A stretch of 64,000 bases of DNA, taken from the NCBI GenBank assembly GCA_006176705.1, contig QRFJ01002503.1, positions 341,109 through 405,108 of the forward strand, in the 5' to 3' direction. The position numbers were made by a program, and so were the translations under genes. How positions within the stretch are numbered: the first letter of the stretch is position 1; every line of letters begins with the position of its first letter. This document shows positions 24,110 to 36,450 of the stretch, in pieces. The notes beneath the pieces were generated by a model. It did not search any database, was not told where the DNA came from, and saw only the letters and a list, made by a program, of their open reading frames with translations. The stretch comes from Cocos nucifera (taxonomy: Eukaryota > Streptophyta > Magnoliopsida > Arecales > Arecaceae).

Positions 24110-25659
24110 TGCAATATAGAGATCCAACTCTGAAAAATGGCTTGAGGCCATGAAATTCGAAATAAAATCCATGAAGGTCAATGATGTTTGGACATTGGTT
24201 GATCCACCCGAAGGAGTAAAACTCATAGGGTGTAAGCGAATCTTCAAAAAAAAAAAGGAATGTAGGTAGAAAAATGAAGATCTTTAAAGCCTATCTGATT
24301 GCCAGAAAATATTGTTAACATTATGGTATTGACTATGATGAGACATTCTCTCCTGTGGCAATGCTCAAATTTATTCGGATTATGCTTGCCATCGTTGTCC
24401 ATCTGGATTATGAAATTTGGTAGATGGATGTGAAAATGACTTTTCTAAATGGAGAGCTGAATGAAGAGGTGTATATGATACAGTCTGAAGGATTCACATC
24501 CGTAGATGAGTCTAAGGTGTGTAAACTTCAAAGATCCATTTATGGACTGAAGTAGATATATCAGAGCTGGAACATACAATTTAATAGAACAATCAAAATG
24601 TATGGCTTCATTAAGAATGAAGTGGAGCCCTATATATACAAGTGGACTAATGGTCCAGTAATAGTATTCCTAATATTGTATGTGGATGACATTTTTTTAA
24701 TTGAAAATAATGTCCCTGCATTACAAGGAATAAAGATTTGACTATCATCATAGTTCTCCATGAAAGATCTGGGAGAAGCTTTCTATATCCTAGAGATGAA
24801 GATCTATAGAGATAGATCTAAAAAATTGCTTGGATTGTCCCAGTCTACATACATTAACACTGTGCTGAAATAGTTCAGTATGAAAAATTTTAAGAAAGAC
24901 TATCTACCGATAGGCCATGAAATTTTTCTTTTAAAGAGGGATTGTCCGACAACACCTCTAGAAAGAGAGCATATGAGTAGAATACCATATGCTTCTGTAG
25001 TAGATTCTATAATGTACACCATGACATATACGCAACTAGATGTGGCATACTCACTTGGAGTAGTGAGTAGATACCAATCTGATCTAGGAGAAAATCACTG
25101 AAAGATTGTTAAAATTATCCTGAAGTATTTGAGAAATACTAAGGACCGGTGGCTTGTATATGATAAATCGGACTTGAAACTTGTGGGGTTTATAGACTCT
25201 AGTTTTCAGTCTAATCATGATGACAATAAAAGTATGTTGGGATATATATTCACCCTTAATGGTAGGGCCGTTTGCTGGAAGAGTTCCAAGCAGCACATTA
25301 TGGTCGATTCAGTTTGTGAGATGGAGTATGTCGCTGCATCAGATGCTGCCAAAGAAGCGGTGTGGCTGAAAAAATTTAACACCAAGCTCGGAGTAGCATC
25401 CTCCCTTGATGATCTAGTTTTGCTCTATTGTGATAGCTCTGGAGCCATTGCTCAGGCGAAGGAACCTAAGGCACACCAGCGAACGAAGCATATTCTGTGC
25501 TGCTTCCATCTTATCCAAGAAATTATAGATCGAGATGATGTCGACCTTCAGAAGATTGATGGAAAGGAGAACATATTCGACCCATTCATTAAAGCTGTTA
25601 CAGTGAAGGAGTTCAATGACTTCAAGTTGAAGATAGGTATTAGATACTGCACCGACTGA
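24110..25659 (+). pseudogene. Reverse transcriptase-RNase H region of E1 (broken)
   Basis: The RT starts at WLEAMKFE...VNDVWTLVDPPEG and keeps the catalytic YVDD motif (24679-24690). A run of A at about 24247-24257 and several TAG/TGA codons at Trp or Gln positions interrupt it. RNase H (25129-25659) reads openly with GFIDSSF, CEMEYVA and LYCDSSGA, its acidic residues present, and ends at a stop 18 bp before the 3' LTR. There is no envelope-like ORF. Confidence 0.88.
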
Positions 25660-25679
25660 CTTTAGTCCAAGTGAAAGAT

Positions 25680-28427
25680 TGTTGGAAATATATCTCAAAA
25701 TCAATTGTCAGCCTATTGACGGTTGTGCTACTTATTATACTTGTATATGATTTATTCATTAATAAAAGTTATTTTGATATTTTTTATTATAAATTCTATT
25801 GTCATCTAATGAACTCCTGTGTTGTGATGAAGTTCTTAAGACTATCTAGATTCGACAAAGAAGGATTTATCGTTAGTTTTTAAATTATTCACGATCAAAA
25901 GATATGTTGTTACTTAGGACGATAACGTTTATCGAGTATAGATCATTGTGTACCATATAGGTTGGTTGTTCATATAACCAAGGAGTGTTGAGACACTGTT
26001 ATGGTATGCAAGTGAGATGTATGGGTACATCTGCATTAAACGTGACCAACTTCGGAGCTTTTCTTCTATCAAGATTAGCTCTAATGGAATATGGATATAA
26101 CTGTCCCTCCGATCTGAGATCACCATGATGACTTTCAAGCAACTCACTGTGCTTTGGTGCTGGACTATCTAAATTTCTAAGTTAGTGATGAAAGATTTTT
26201 GAACACAGTCAAGTACTTAAGGAGTCAATGCGTGTATCAAGATGGGATTGACCACTCTTGATTTCAGGAGCTGTATTCAATTATGTTTCAATTTAGCAAA
26301 TCCTTGATCAGGGTAGTCTTAGTGAGGAGTCACGAGACTAAATACTTTAAGACATGATATAAATGTATTTTCTAGGATTGACAGTCAAACCCTGAATCAT
26401 CTATTACATAGAGGTCATAGGGATGAATTATATGGTAACCATATTTGCATAGATTCTAAATATTATGATTGCGACTATTTGACCTATCAGGATGTCGGGT
26501 ACCATGCTAGATGGTCACTTTGATTAGTATAAAATTGATTTCTATGCTTCCGACTTAGGTTTGGACCTATGGAGTCACACACACTAGAGGTTCCTACCTG
26601 ATTTGATGGCTGGTGAAGAGTCTCACTTGATTGAGACTCTATAATGAAGAGTCCCATTTGACTGAAACTCTATGATCAAGAATCCCACTGGACTGAAACT
26701 CTTCGACTGGGAGTCCTACTAGGTTGGGACCCTGAGTCTCAATATCTGAGAGTCTATGGTCAAGAGTCCCACTAGATTAGGACTCTTCGATCAAGAGTCC
26801 CACAGCTCTAGGACTTTGAGTTCTACATGTCTGAGATTCTGTGATTGAGAATTGAGACTCTACAATCATGAGTTTCATTTATTTTGGACACCAGGATCAA
26901 GAGTCCCACTGATTTGGGACTTTTCGATTAAGAGTTTTATTTTGATGGAACTCTATTGTCTGGACACTCACTGAATTTGGACTCTAAATTTATGAGAGAT
27001 TTTGTTAGTAATTAGATCACTAATTAACTCAATTTAATTAAGTAATTATTTTTGGATCAAATCCAATTGAATTGGGTTTAGTTGGGTTTGACCTGATTAG
27101 GCCACGAGTTGACCTAATCGTCGAGGAGGTTCGAACCCTGATTTGATCAGAGGATGGGCTTAATCAATTCCTAATTTTATTAAAATTTAATTAAGCCTAA
27201 TTAAGCTTAATTATGTTAGATTTAATTTGATCTAATTGGGCCTAACCAATTTTGATTGGATTGGTTCAATTGGTTGAAATTTAAATTCAATGACTAGTTT
27301 GACTAGTCTTCTCTTCCCATGCACCACATATGCCCCACGCCCTATTTAAAATTCACGAGAAAAGTTCTCATAAGTTTTCTCCCATGCACAAAGGGATCTC
27401 ACGCCCACCTTCTCTATGCCCCTTATGGATAAGCTTTGGTTGTTATTGGTTTTAGTTTGAATAAGATTCAAACTTAGATAAGAAACAAAGTCCACCTTAT
27501 CCTTGTGCCACATCACTATTGTGCACCCACTTTTTCTCATGAGAAAGTATTTCTCGTGAATGCTCTCCATGCACAAGACATTCCATGCCTTCCCTTCTCA
27601 CGCCACTTATGATTTGAATTTAATTGGTTGGCATTTGAATTCAAAACAAGTTTGAATTCAAATTGACAACCAACCCCTTCTAATCCTCTCACGCATACTC
27701 TCCACTTTTTTGGTGAAAAATAAAAGGAAGAGATTTTTGGACATGTGATATTGATCTGAAAAAAAGGAGAGGACTTCCGTGAGCCTCTATGTGCATGAGA
27801 AAAATATTAAACAAAATCGAGAGAAAGAAAAACAAAGAGAGTTGGGCGCAAGTTCTTTTTCTGAATGCTACCTAGGGTTTTAGAACCTGAGATTCGGAAA
27901 GCAATTGCATGAGCTACGAGAATTGTAAGCCCACGAAACTTCAGAGAGAACCTCCTCTACCTCTCTACTACATCTACCAGCAACCCGGAGCATCTATGAA
28001 GCTTATAGATGAAGATCAAAGTTGTTCAATCAAAATAGCCCCTGAAGAGTTTCGGTGTTGAGCTAGCACTCGTGGAGAGCCGATCAGCACTAGAAGCCTC
28101 GTATGGATGATACATGAAGGTTAGACATCTATGTGGTTGCATCATGACAAGCGGACATCCTCGACGATGTTCAGATCATGGCGATCAATTACTCGTACAA
28201 GGTATAGTGTTCAGAATACTTAGATCTAGTATATAGTTTACTGCACTATTTTAATTTTTTAGATCTGATATGTATGATTTATATCATGTTTAGATCCTTA
28301 GTGTAGGATTTATTTTTTGATATGATTAGCAATTGATTAATTAGATTAATTAATTTTTTACTATATTTTAGCTAATTTTAAAAATATTTTCGAAAGTAGC
28401 ACTGTCAACCCTGCACTGATTCCAATA
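25680..28427 (+). repeat. 3' LTR of E1 (2,748 bp)
   Basis: Starts TGTTGGAAATATA after a short purine-rich tract. Ends in CAATA, where the consensus would be CAACA, directly before target duplication GAAAC. Contains the GAGTCCCACT array at 26600-26960. Confidence 0.9.
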
Positions 28428-28432
28428 GAAAC

Positions 28433-29649
28433 ATGTGAAGAATATTTTAAAAAATTAAGTATTTTTTATAGTCAGACTTTATAGAATGGTATGATATATA
28501 TGTAGTAGATCGATCATGCTAGTCTAAAATCCAAAACAAACACAAGCACCAAACAAGATAAATATATATATAGAGAATCATGAGAAAAAAATAGTTATGA
28601 AAGAAAAAATTTAAGAAAAAAATAAATTTATTCAAAGAAAAATAAAGACCAAAACTTCACATGGACCTCTCATAAAAGAGTCTCCGTATGCACAAATAAT
28701 CACTCATCTCTTTCTTCCTATATACTTTTTCTACCATTTTTCATATAGTTCTTTATATAATTTTCCACATTAAGGAGACACTAAAGATCCCTCTAAATAA
28801 AGCACCATGTAGATGAAAGTTTGACTTCTACCTTGGCTCATAAACCAAAGACCCACTAGGTACATAAATTCTAACAATCTTTAGAAGAAAATAATTAATT
28901 TTAAAAAATAATACTAGGAATAGAATCATAAAGTAATTAAAACTAATGACTAATTAAAAATAGAATCCTAATTTGATTGGGACTTGGCAATAAATCTCAA
29001 TACTCTCCTTCATTGCAAAGTCTAAACCAACAATGCTGAAGTTGTTAATATCATGAGCACCATCATAGCCATCACTATCACCGCCACAGTAACAACAATA
29101 TGTAATAATTTATCGAACTAGTAATTAAATAACAAAACTTCTTTATTAGCTCGAACAATAATTCTTTTGCTAGATCGTCCTCTTTGATCAATGCATATCT
29201 TGAAGATGATGATATTGAATTTTCTTTTTGTGAGGCCCGACCTAACAACCAACCTAATGAAAAAAAAGGAGAAAATGAATTTCCCCAATTTGAGTCAAAG
29301 AAGGAGTCCGACTTCGACTCTTCAAACTTGTTAGAGGCTAGGAAACCTTAGTCTCCATCATCTATAAAGCCCTAAAGCCTCCTTCTTGAGGTATCATAGG
29401 TTTGCTATCATCGAAAAGAAGAAGAAGAAGAAGATAATGCTTCAGCCCAATTATTACTGCACCATCGTTGGAGATGACACATCTTGATCTTCCACCTTAC
29501 AGGCACCTTCTATTCCTTCGTCCCTATCTCATATAACCACCACCGACCAAGATTTTGGGATGAATCCTTGAGATCTAACTAGAAGTAAATTCTCCTATTC
29601 TGATTTTTATTTCCTTTGCTTTGTTTGCTCTAGATCCAAAGACAATAAC
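28433..29649. other. Unassigned repeat-like DNA, possible minus-strand LTR remnant
   Basis: On the minus strand a purine tract 'gaaggagag' (about 29009-29017) is followed by 'tattgagatttattgcc' and an AT-rich stretch to about 28440, which looks like a polypurine tract and LTR start. No partner LTR and no readable RNase H were found. An (AAG)n-like run lies at 29415-29433. No gene recognised. Confidence 0.35.
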
Positions 29650-30576
29650 CTCGTTGGAGCTATTGTCAAGATCTTGGCAAATCTCCATGACCATGTGAAG
29701 GTGCCTCGGTCACCAGCGAGCAATTCAAACTATGAGCAAAGTCCAAACCCTATTTCCTTGATTTATCTTCCAACTTCCTTTCCTTCTAGCCAGCTGCCAC
29801 TGCTTGCTACCACCACCACTATCATGCCAGAAACCATCATCGGTCGCGGCCCTAGCCTTCTTGCTACCATTTTAAGGAAGAGAGGGAGAAGGGGATATCC
29901 CCTATTTTGAGAAAGAAAAAGAGAGCTCTCTCTCCTTTCCTTCTCTCTCTTTTTTTTTCTTTCTTTTTCTCTCTCTACCTTTTTTACATAGTTATAGATC
30001 TAGAGGGTGGATCTGGACCCTTGTTTCAAGAATCTCAAGTGACTTTAATAGAGGATTTTGGATTGGCATTGATTTTCATCATGATTTTTATAGAACACCT
30101 ATCATTGACAATGCTTGTCTTAAACTTATTGAATTCTTGCTTCATGATTTACTGGTCGAGTCACCTAGATTTGATCCACTCAGATTTTGAGGTATCATTA
30201 TCTGGGTACTTGTGTTTCTCTTTTTTATGATTTTTCACTACAACTATGATCACTTCATGAATTCTTCTGGTTATCAATTTTGATTGTGCATCGATGCAGT
30301 CAATTGAACTAGAAGATGTCGAAAACTTTGGGATTTATAGTAATTTAAATCTTTGAGCTTTGAAAATGGAAATCTTATAAAATTTATTATTTATTATGCT
30401 AATGGTTGATTGAGGATGTGTTAGAATTACGTCGCTGATTGGACATATACTAGTTATGGATCAATAAAGCTTGTTCTAGAGTTTATCCTCAATAGAGGTA
30501 AGAATTTTTATACATGATCATCATTATATACTATTTTCATCATTGAAATTATATCATTGGTTTTGCATCAAGTAAT
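29650..30576 (-). repeat. Repeat family A, inverted piece A3
   Basis: Reverse-complemented, 30300-30560 matches 5370-5600 of A2 (shared 'aaattcttac', 'gataaactctagaaca' and 'acatcctcaatcaacca'-type blocks). Then follow the same purine/pyrimidine-rich block (29890-29990) and GC-rich patch (29700-29880). It is cut at about 30576 by insertion of element H. Lower boundary approximate. Confidence 0.6.
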
Positions 30577-31459
30577 GATTGGTGGTGCTCCCAAACCTTG
30601 GAAGGCCACGAAAGGAGTCAGAAAGTTGGCTCCTAGGATACTAGGATAGGTATGGTCCTAGGGCTAGGATAGGAGTTGTTCTATGGTGGAGGCAGTGTCT
30701 AGTCCCCCATAGGCTTATTTAGGTGTTGAAGATCTTGAGGGGCTTGGTTGGTGCTTTAAAGATCTAAGATATAAGGTGGAGTAAGAAATCAGAGCTAAGG
30801 GATGAAGACTATAGAGAAGGGCTATTTCTGTAGGTTAATCAGCTCAATCTAAAATTGGATCAACTATGTCTGAGAGGTCAAGCCAAATAGAAAGATGTGT
30901 TTGAAATTGCTGACACGGTATGCAACTGAACCGACTCAGCATCAAACTGAGCCGACCCAGTCTCAGGTTAGCCAGCTCAGTCTCAGGACTGAGCCGACTT
31001 AGTGATCGGATAGAGATACATGAGAGGTTTATTTGGGTCTAAGGTCTGAATTGATCCTAGGGGTCTTAAAGCATGATTTGAGAGATTTTAAGGGGGCTAA
31101 CTCATGTATGGATCGGATTTAGATTCAGAAGAAGAGAGCATGGGAGACATAAATGTACATGGGCTCGATGAGTGCTTTCATATATTGGGTTAGCCTAGAA
31201 AAGTTTTTTAAGCTATGATTTATTTGGGTTTATGTGGAATCCTAGGATATATAAACTAGAATATTGTAATTTTTATAATATAGTGGAATACAATTGAGCT
31301 TTTCTTTCTAACTCCCTTCTCTTTAGTTCTAATGCCAAAAACCTAGGTGCCATCCCCTTTCTCTTTTCTTCTTAGATCTTCTTCGATTTGCTTGATTAAC
31401 ACCCAAGTTCATGCAAGAGATCGGATCTATGATTATGGTTCCGAGTAGTCGTAGATACA
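30577..31459 (+). repeat. 5' LTR of element H
   Basis: Ends 'gataca' just before a primer-binding site. Contains a TATATAAAC box (about 31250) followed by a 'tggaatacaattgagctttt' tail typical of Copia LTR 3' ends. Near 30930-31010 it has repeated ACTGAGCCGAC motifs. The left end is approximate. Confidence 0.7.
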
Positions 31460-31463
31460 ATTA

Positions 31464-31475
31464 TTGGAATCAGAG
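31464..31475 (+). other. Primer-binding site of H
   Basis: TGGAATCAGAGC, one mismatch from the canonical tRNA-Met site TGGTATCAGAGC, four bases after the LTR end. Confidence 0.75.
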
Positions 31476-31496
31476 CTCAGTTGAGCATAAAGAAGG

Positions 31497-33781
31497 TGTT
31501 AGATATGTGTGCCCTAGAAGCCAGAATTGGCTGACACTTGTAATACACTTCTAAGAGCAAAATTATAATTTTGACTATAAATAATAAAATAGATTATTTT
31601 CTATCACATAAGTATATTTAGTGTCTGTGATACATCCCTTGAGTTAGTGGTAATGATAATTCATATTTTTAAGAGTTAAAAATTTAAGGCAGAAATTTTC
31701 ATTATTAACTCATAAAATGCTCCTAACCATAGAATCATCATGAGGATGGTGATTGATCCAAAAGATTATTGTACAATCACTTCTTTATAGTAGATGAATC
31801 TTGAGTCTACGGTGTAGAGACATCGGAGCGAGAGTATAGGTACTCGTTAGAGAATGAGGGCACTGAGCGTGACCATCTCGAGTAGTCATAAGGAAGTCTA
31901 CCTTCTCATTGATGACTGACTCGATGCTGTAGTAGTGTGTCTGATTCTTTGACCTGAGGTGCATCGACAGTTCACCTTGAGGGTGTTATAGTTTGACTAT
32001 ACCATGACTCGATCTTCTAGTCATTCGGAATTTTGAGGTGTATGTTGGCTATAGCATGTTCATTGTAGAAATTGGATTGCATCAAGATGGAATCTATCTA
32101 CCTCGGTAGAAGAGGAGCAGCCCTATGATGATCATGAGAATCAAGTCCATAAGCCCATGGTCATGGCAGAGTGTGAAATAATAGAAAGAGTTTCTATTAA
32201 GATTTTCACATCGAACTTGAATCGAATGATTAAATCATATGATAGAAATTAGGGTTTGACGAGTTCACCTTAACCCTAATCTGATCGGGGCTTAAGATAG
32301 AAGAACTTAATCACACATGTAGCTGCATCAAGAGGTTCATTTTCAATTTTGATGGGTTGCCACCATATGCTGCTAGGTGTCATTGGTGGATTCTGGGAGC
32401 AATTAGAATGATTTAGATGATCGATCATTCTAAGTTGTCTAAATTAGAAGAGTTTTGATCCATCGGAAAGAGTTTCGATGATGTCGATGATGAAGATCAT
32501 GACATATCCCATTACCATACAGAACTAAACCTAATTGGATCACACAAAGAAGAGTTTGGATCTGGATATCATCAATTGGACTAACCTAGTTCATTTGATT
32601 TGAATAAGATTCAATTAGGTTCAAGAAAATCATGCTAGCACACGATTGAGCCTAACATTCTTCTTTTTCTATCATAAAAGTTATCTCGACTGAGCCAAAT
32701 GAGTTTGTGCTCATCAGGTACCTTTACTTAGTCTAATTGGAGCTTGTTCAAGTTAGAAAAGGGTTGTCTTAATTTATAAGATAAATTTGAGACAACACCT
32801 GCCATTTTTTGTCACCTACTAATTCTTATACTTTGACTTGGTCAAACATTGGCCTTTGACCCTTGGACATCTGCCGATGTGTCATGCACTTATTAGAGAG
32901 CAGATAGGGGCCTGTCCCCTCTCTAGAAATTGGAAAGAAGGGGGCACACACCTAGGATGGCATGCGCCCATGGATAGGGATGCTAGAGTCCTATATGAAT
33001 GGGACTTTAGGTTGCTTCTTGGTTTCTACTTAGGTTGCCCTTGGGTATCTACTTTGATCAGTCTTAGGTGCCATCTAAGAATGAGCATGTGAGTCTCTCA
33101 TCTAATTGGATTAGGTGATATCATCCCACCAATCAGATTTAGATCTGATTGCACGAAGCAACGTGATTGGCCGGGGTGATGCAGCACTGCATGGCGTAGC
33201 AGAGTCTATAAATAGACCCTGTCTGCGCCCACTTTTAAAAAGAGTTTCTCTTAGCCCATGCCCTAAGGCTGTCCCTCTTCCTTCTCGATGCCACCATCTG
33301 ACCCTCTCTCTCCTCTCCATGCCCAAGAAAGTTGGGCCTTCAGATTAGTGCGAGTCAGACAAGAAAAGGTTGACGAAAAAGGAAGAAGGCTGCACTGCTA
33401 TAGAGACGATGGATGATCTTCAGAAGAAGTTTTTGAAGATGCTCCAAATCAGATTCAGATCTAATTTTTAGAGAAAATAAAGAGAAGGAGAAGATCTTCA
33501 GATCCAGCCTGAGTAGATACCGATAGAGGCCAGGCACTTGCGTGGCTAGATTCAGAACCTCAGGGCTTCAGCAGGATCATCAATGGGTAATCAGATTACC
33601 CAGAATCAACATAAAATTAATTAAAAATTAATTTAATTTTATTTTCTTATTTATCAAATCATAAAATTAGATCTAAAAAATATTAGATCTAATTAGAATT
33701 TAAGAAAAAATTTTTGAAATATGCCTCTCGATCCAATCAGATCTGAACGAACCTGATCCGAAAAATCTGATTTTCCCTTCA
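31497..33781 (+). repeat. 5' LTR of E2 (2,285 bp)
   Basis: Collinear with 39628-41894 and with the solo LTR 57414-59680. Has a TATAAATAGA box at about 33208 ('gtctataaatagacc'), which fits a promoter some 570 bp before the LTR end. Confidence 0.9.
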
Positions 33782-33783
33782 AC

Positions 33784-33795
33784 TGGTATCAGAGC
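33784..33795 (+). other. Primer-binding site of E2
   Basis: TGGTATCAGAGC, two bases after the 5' LTR, a perfect tRNA-Met type site. Confidence 0.92.
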
Positions 33796-35659
33796 TAGGT
33801 TTCTATAAAATTTATTTAGATATGATTTTAATCTGATAAATTAGTAATTTTAGATATCACATGAGATGTGATTAGATCTAAAATTAAAAAATTAAAAAAT
33901 TAAAATTAATAAATCTAGATCTAGAATGTATGAGATACATAACTAGACTAGGAATAGAATTATTCTATGTGTAGTCTACTATAATCATAATTTTAATTTG
34001 ATTAAATATAATTTTTAAATCTATTTATTTTTTATTTTGTGATATTATAAATGTTATAATTAGATCTAAAAATAAAAAATAAAATAAAATTAATTTGTTC
34101 ATATGAGATATGATAGTTGCATGTTTAGACTAGTTGTAGAATAGTTCTACAAAAGGGTCTAGATTAAATTTTATTTGATATGATCAAATTTAAATTTAAT
34201 TTTTTAGATAATTATGAGATAATTTAGATCTAAAAAATATGCATCATGATATATGAGATATATGCAAAACATGTTTTAATTAGATCATTTTTTATATATA
34301 TATGAGATATATGCTTAGATCTAATTATTTTTGTAGATTAGTTATATTTCTGATTAAGGCGTTCCCCTTGGCCGTCCGGTCATAAGAATAAAGTAGAATT
34401 TAAAGACCCTCTCCTTCCATTCGATGGAGTATTCTTATGATGTGTAGGGGTGCTGCGTGTTCGTCCTTAATAAAAAATTGAAAACTTACTTTCTGCAAAA
34501 CCCTAGATCCTGAAACCTTAGGATCTTATTTACATGTTTTGTTTAAGAATCCTAACTTAATTGAGAATTAAGTTTATAAAATATCAATTAGGTCTAATAT
34601 TGAAAATTTTAGATCTAATACATATTCATAAATCTAGGTTCGGGCTTGGATAGCTTAATTAGGTCTAAGCGATTGATCGAACCGAATCAAGAGTTGGTTA
34701 GATGGGATCAATAGTGCTTAAATTGACCAGCCTAATAGGATTAAATTTGGGTCAAGATCGAGTCACGTGAGTGATCAATCAAGCTAAAACCTAATTAGGC
34801 TCAGTGGTTAGAGTCTGGATTATAGGCTAATCCGATTGGTTCTGTCTCAATAATTTGATTTCTAAGATAAGTCTGGCAGATACGATCGACTGGTTTTTAA
34901 TTGAAAGCTACTCGACTCAAATATATTCTTGTCGAGTTAATGACATATCCCTTCCATCGGTCTCACTTATCTGGCCATGTTTGTTGATTCAGTTCTGATC
35001 TGAGGTGGTCAATAATCCGAGCTAACCCATGCCACTAGGTTAGTCATAATGGTTATGACTATGTCAAGTCTAGTTTAATAAGACCTAAATCAAATCTCTC
35101 TAAGAAAAGATTAAGTCTAAGATCTTCCACCGTTGTAGATGTGCGGGCTCTTCCCAGGATTGATTGTTCTCGATTGGTTACAGTGGTTCAGTTGCACCGA
35201 AAAGACACAACCATGTCTATTAGGTATTGGATGCTACAGGCTGGAGGATGGATTGGGATCAATATTTTGGATATGGTGAGAGATCCAATTAGGAATCCAA
35301 TCTATGCAAATGGTGGGTCTGATTTAACTAAGGAGTGGATCAATATTCTGGACACGATGAGATTCATGAATTAGAGACCAAGTTTGAGTGCATCATGATT
35401 AGAGAATCATTGAACAAGAGTTGTTCACTCATTGGCTAACCCATCACCAATAACTGTCAGATGAGATGATGAGTCAGTTGGTGGGACCGCACCATCCACT
35501 AGAAATCAATAATCGTGGAGATTTTCACATCTCTACAGAGGAATGTAGAGATCGGAGTAAATAATGGAAGCTAATTTATTTTAAAATAAAATTCTTAAAC
35601 AAATTGGTTAAGTCTTAATTATAATATCTAACTAGAAACTTTGACTCTCTATAGAAAAA

Positions 35660-36450
35660 TATCTTCATCTAACCCACTAGCACGAATTCTGGACACCCAT
35701 AGATTGACCAGACCAAATTACAATAATTAGCTCCAGAACTTCAAAATTATTTTGGGTTTCAAAAAGTTAACTCATATATTAGACCAGGACCCTCCAACCT
35801 TACCAGCTCATCCATCCACTGAATAGAGAGCGTCTCTAGATAAGTGGACTGATGAAGACAATAAGGCCAGATACTACATGTTGGGCTCGATGTCTGATGA
35901 GCTTCAGCGCTAATATGAAGATATTAGAATTGCTCACCAAATGTTGGCTCACCTACAGGAGATGTTTGGTGAACGGAGTCACGCAGCCAAGTATCAAGTC
36001 ACTAAACGATTGTTCAAGACTAAGATGCATGATGGGTAGTTAGTCCAAGATCATTGTCTGATGATGATCAAGAACTTGGAAGAGCTTGAGAAGCTCGAAA
36101 TAAGGTTGGACTTGGATCCGCAAAATAATATAATTATGCAATTCTTGACTGATGCGTATGGGCATTTCATCATGAACTACCATATCCATAAACTTCAAAA
36201 CTTCTTGGTCGAACTTATAAACATGCTGGTTACCTCTGAGCTTTCCATGAAATGTTCTAAAGGCTTAGTGCTTGCTATGAAACGGACTTCTTCCAAGAAA
36301 AAGTCTTTTAGAAAGAAGAAGAAGTCTGCTAAAAAGCAGAAGATGGAAGGAGGAAAGAAGAAAAGACAGAGTTGAAGAAGGTCGCTGACAAAGAAAAGTA
36401 TTTCCATTGCAACAATGATGGCCACTGGAAGCGAAACTGCCCTACATACC
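35660..36450 (+). pseudogene. gag of E2 (broken)
   Basis: The readable core has KWTDEDNKARYYMLGSM, AHQMLAHLQEMFGE, YQVTKRLFKTKMHDG and LTDAYGHFIMNYH, the order seen in Gag of Angela/SIRE-type Copia elements. Stops replace Gln codons at several points (for example about 35911 and 36039). A lysine-rich tail (about 36280-36375) precedes the zinc knuckle at 36399-36440, where the first Cys is Tyr but H-C-N-N-D-G-H-W-K-R-N-C is otherwise kept. A frame change separates the tail from the knuckle. Start is approximate. Confidence 0.82.

Larger units (their letters stand above)
17194..28427 (+). mobile_element. Angela-like Ty1/Copia LTR retrotransposon E1 (degenerate, complete structure)
   Basis: Two collinear LTRs (17194-19959, 25680-28427) flank a tRNA-Met-type primer-binding site, gag and pol in Copia order (protease, integrase, reverse transcriptase, RNase H). 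A perfect 5-bp target duplication GAAAC lies at 17189-17193 and 28428-28432, so this is one intact insertion. The LTR start TGTTGAAAATATG / TGTTGGAAATATA and the large LTR size fit the Angela/BARE lineage. Coding regions hold many stops and frameshifts. Confidence 0.92.

Noticed and set aside
25680..28427. Envelope-like gene downstream of RNase H, as in SIRE elements
   Set aside because: RNase H ends 18 bp before the 3' LTR in E1 and 14 bp before it in E2, so no room exists for an env-like ORF.
35141..35374. 77-aa ORF in the E2 leader as a possible extra gene
   Set aside because: No recognisable domain and no counterpart in the leaders of E1 or E3.
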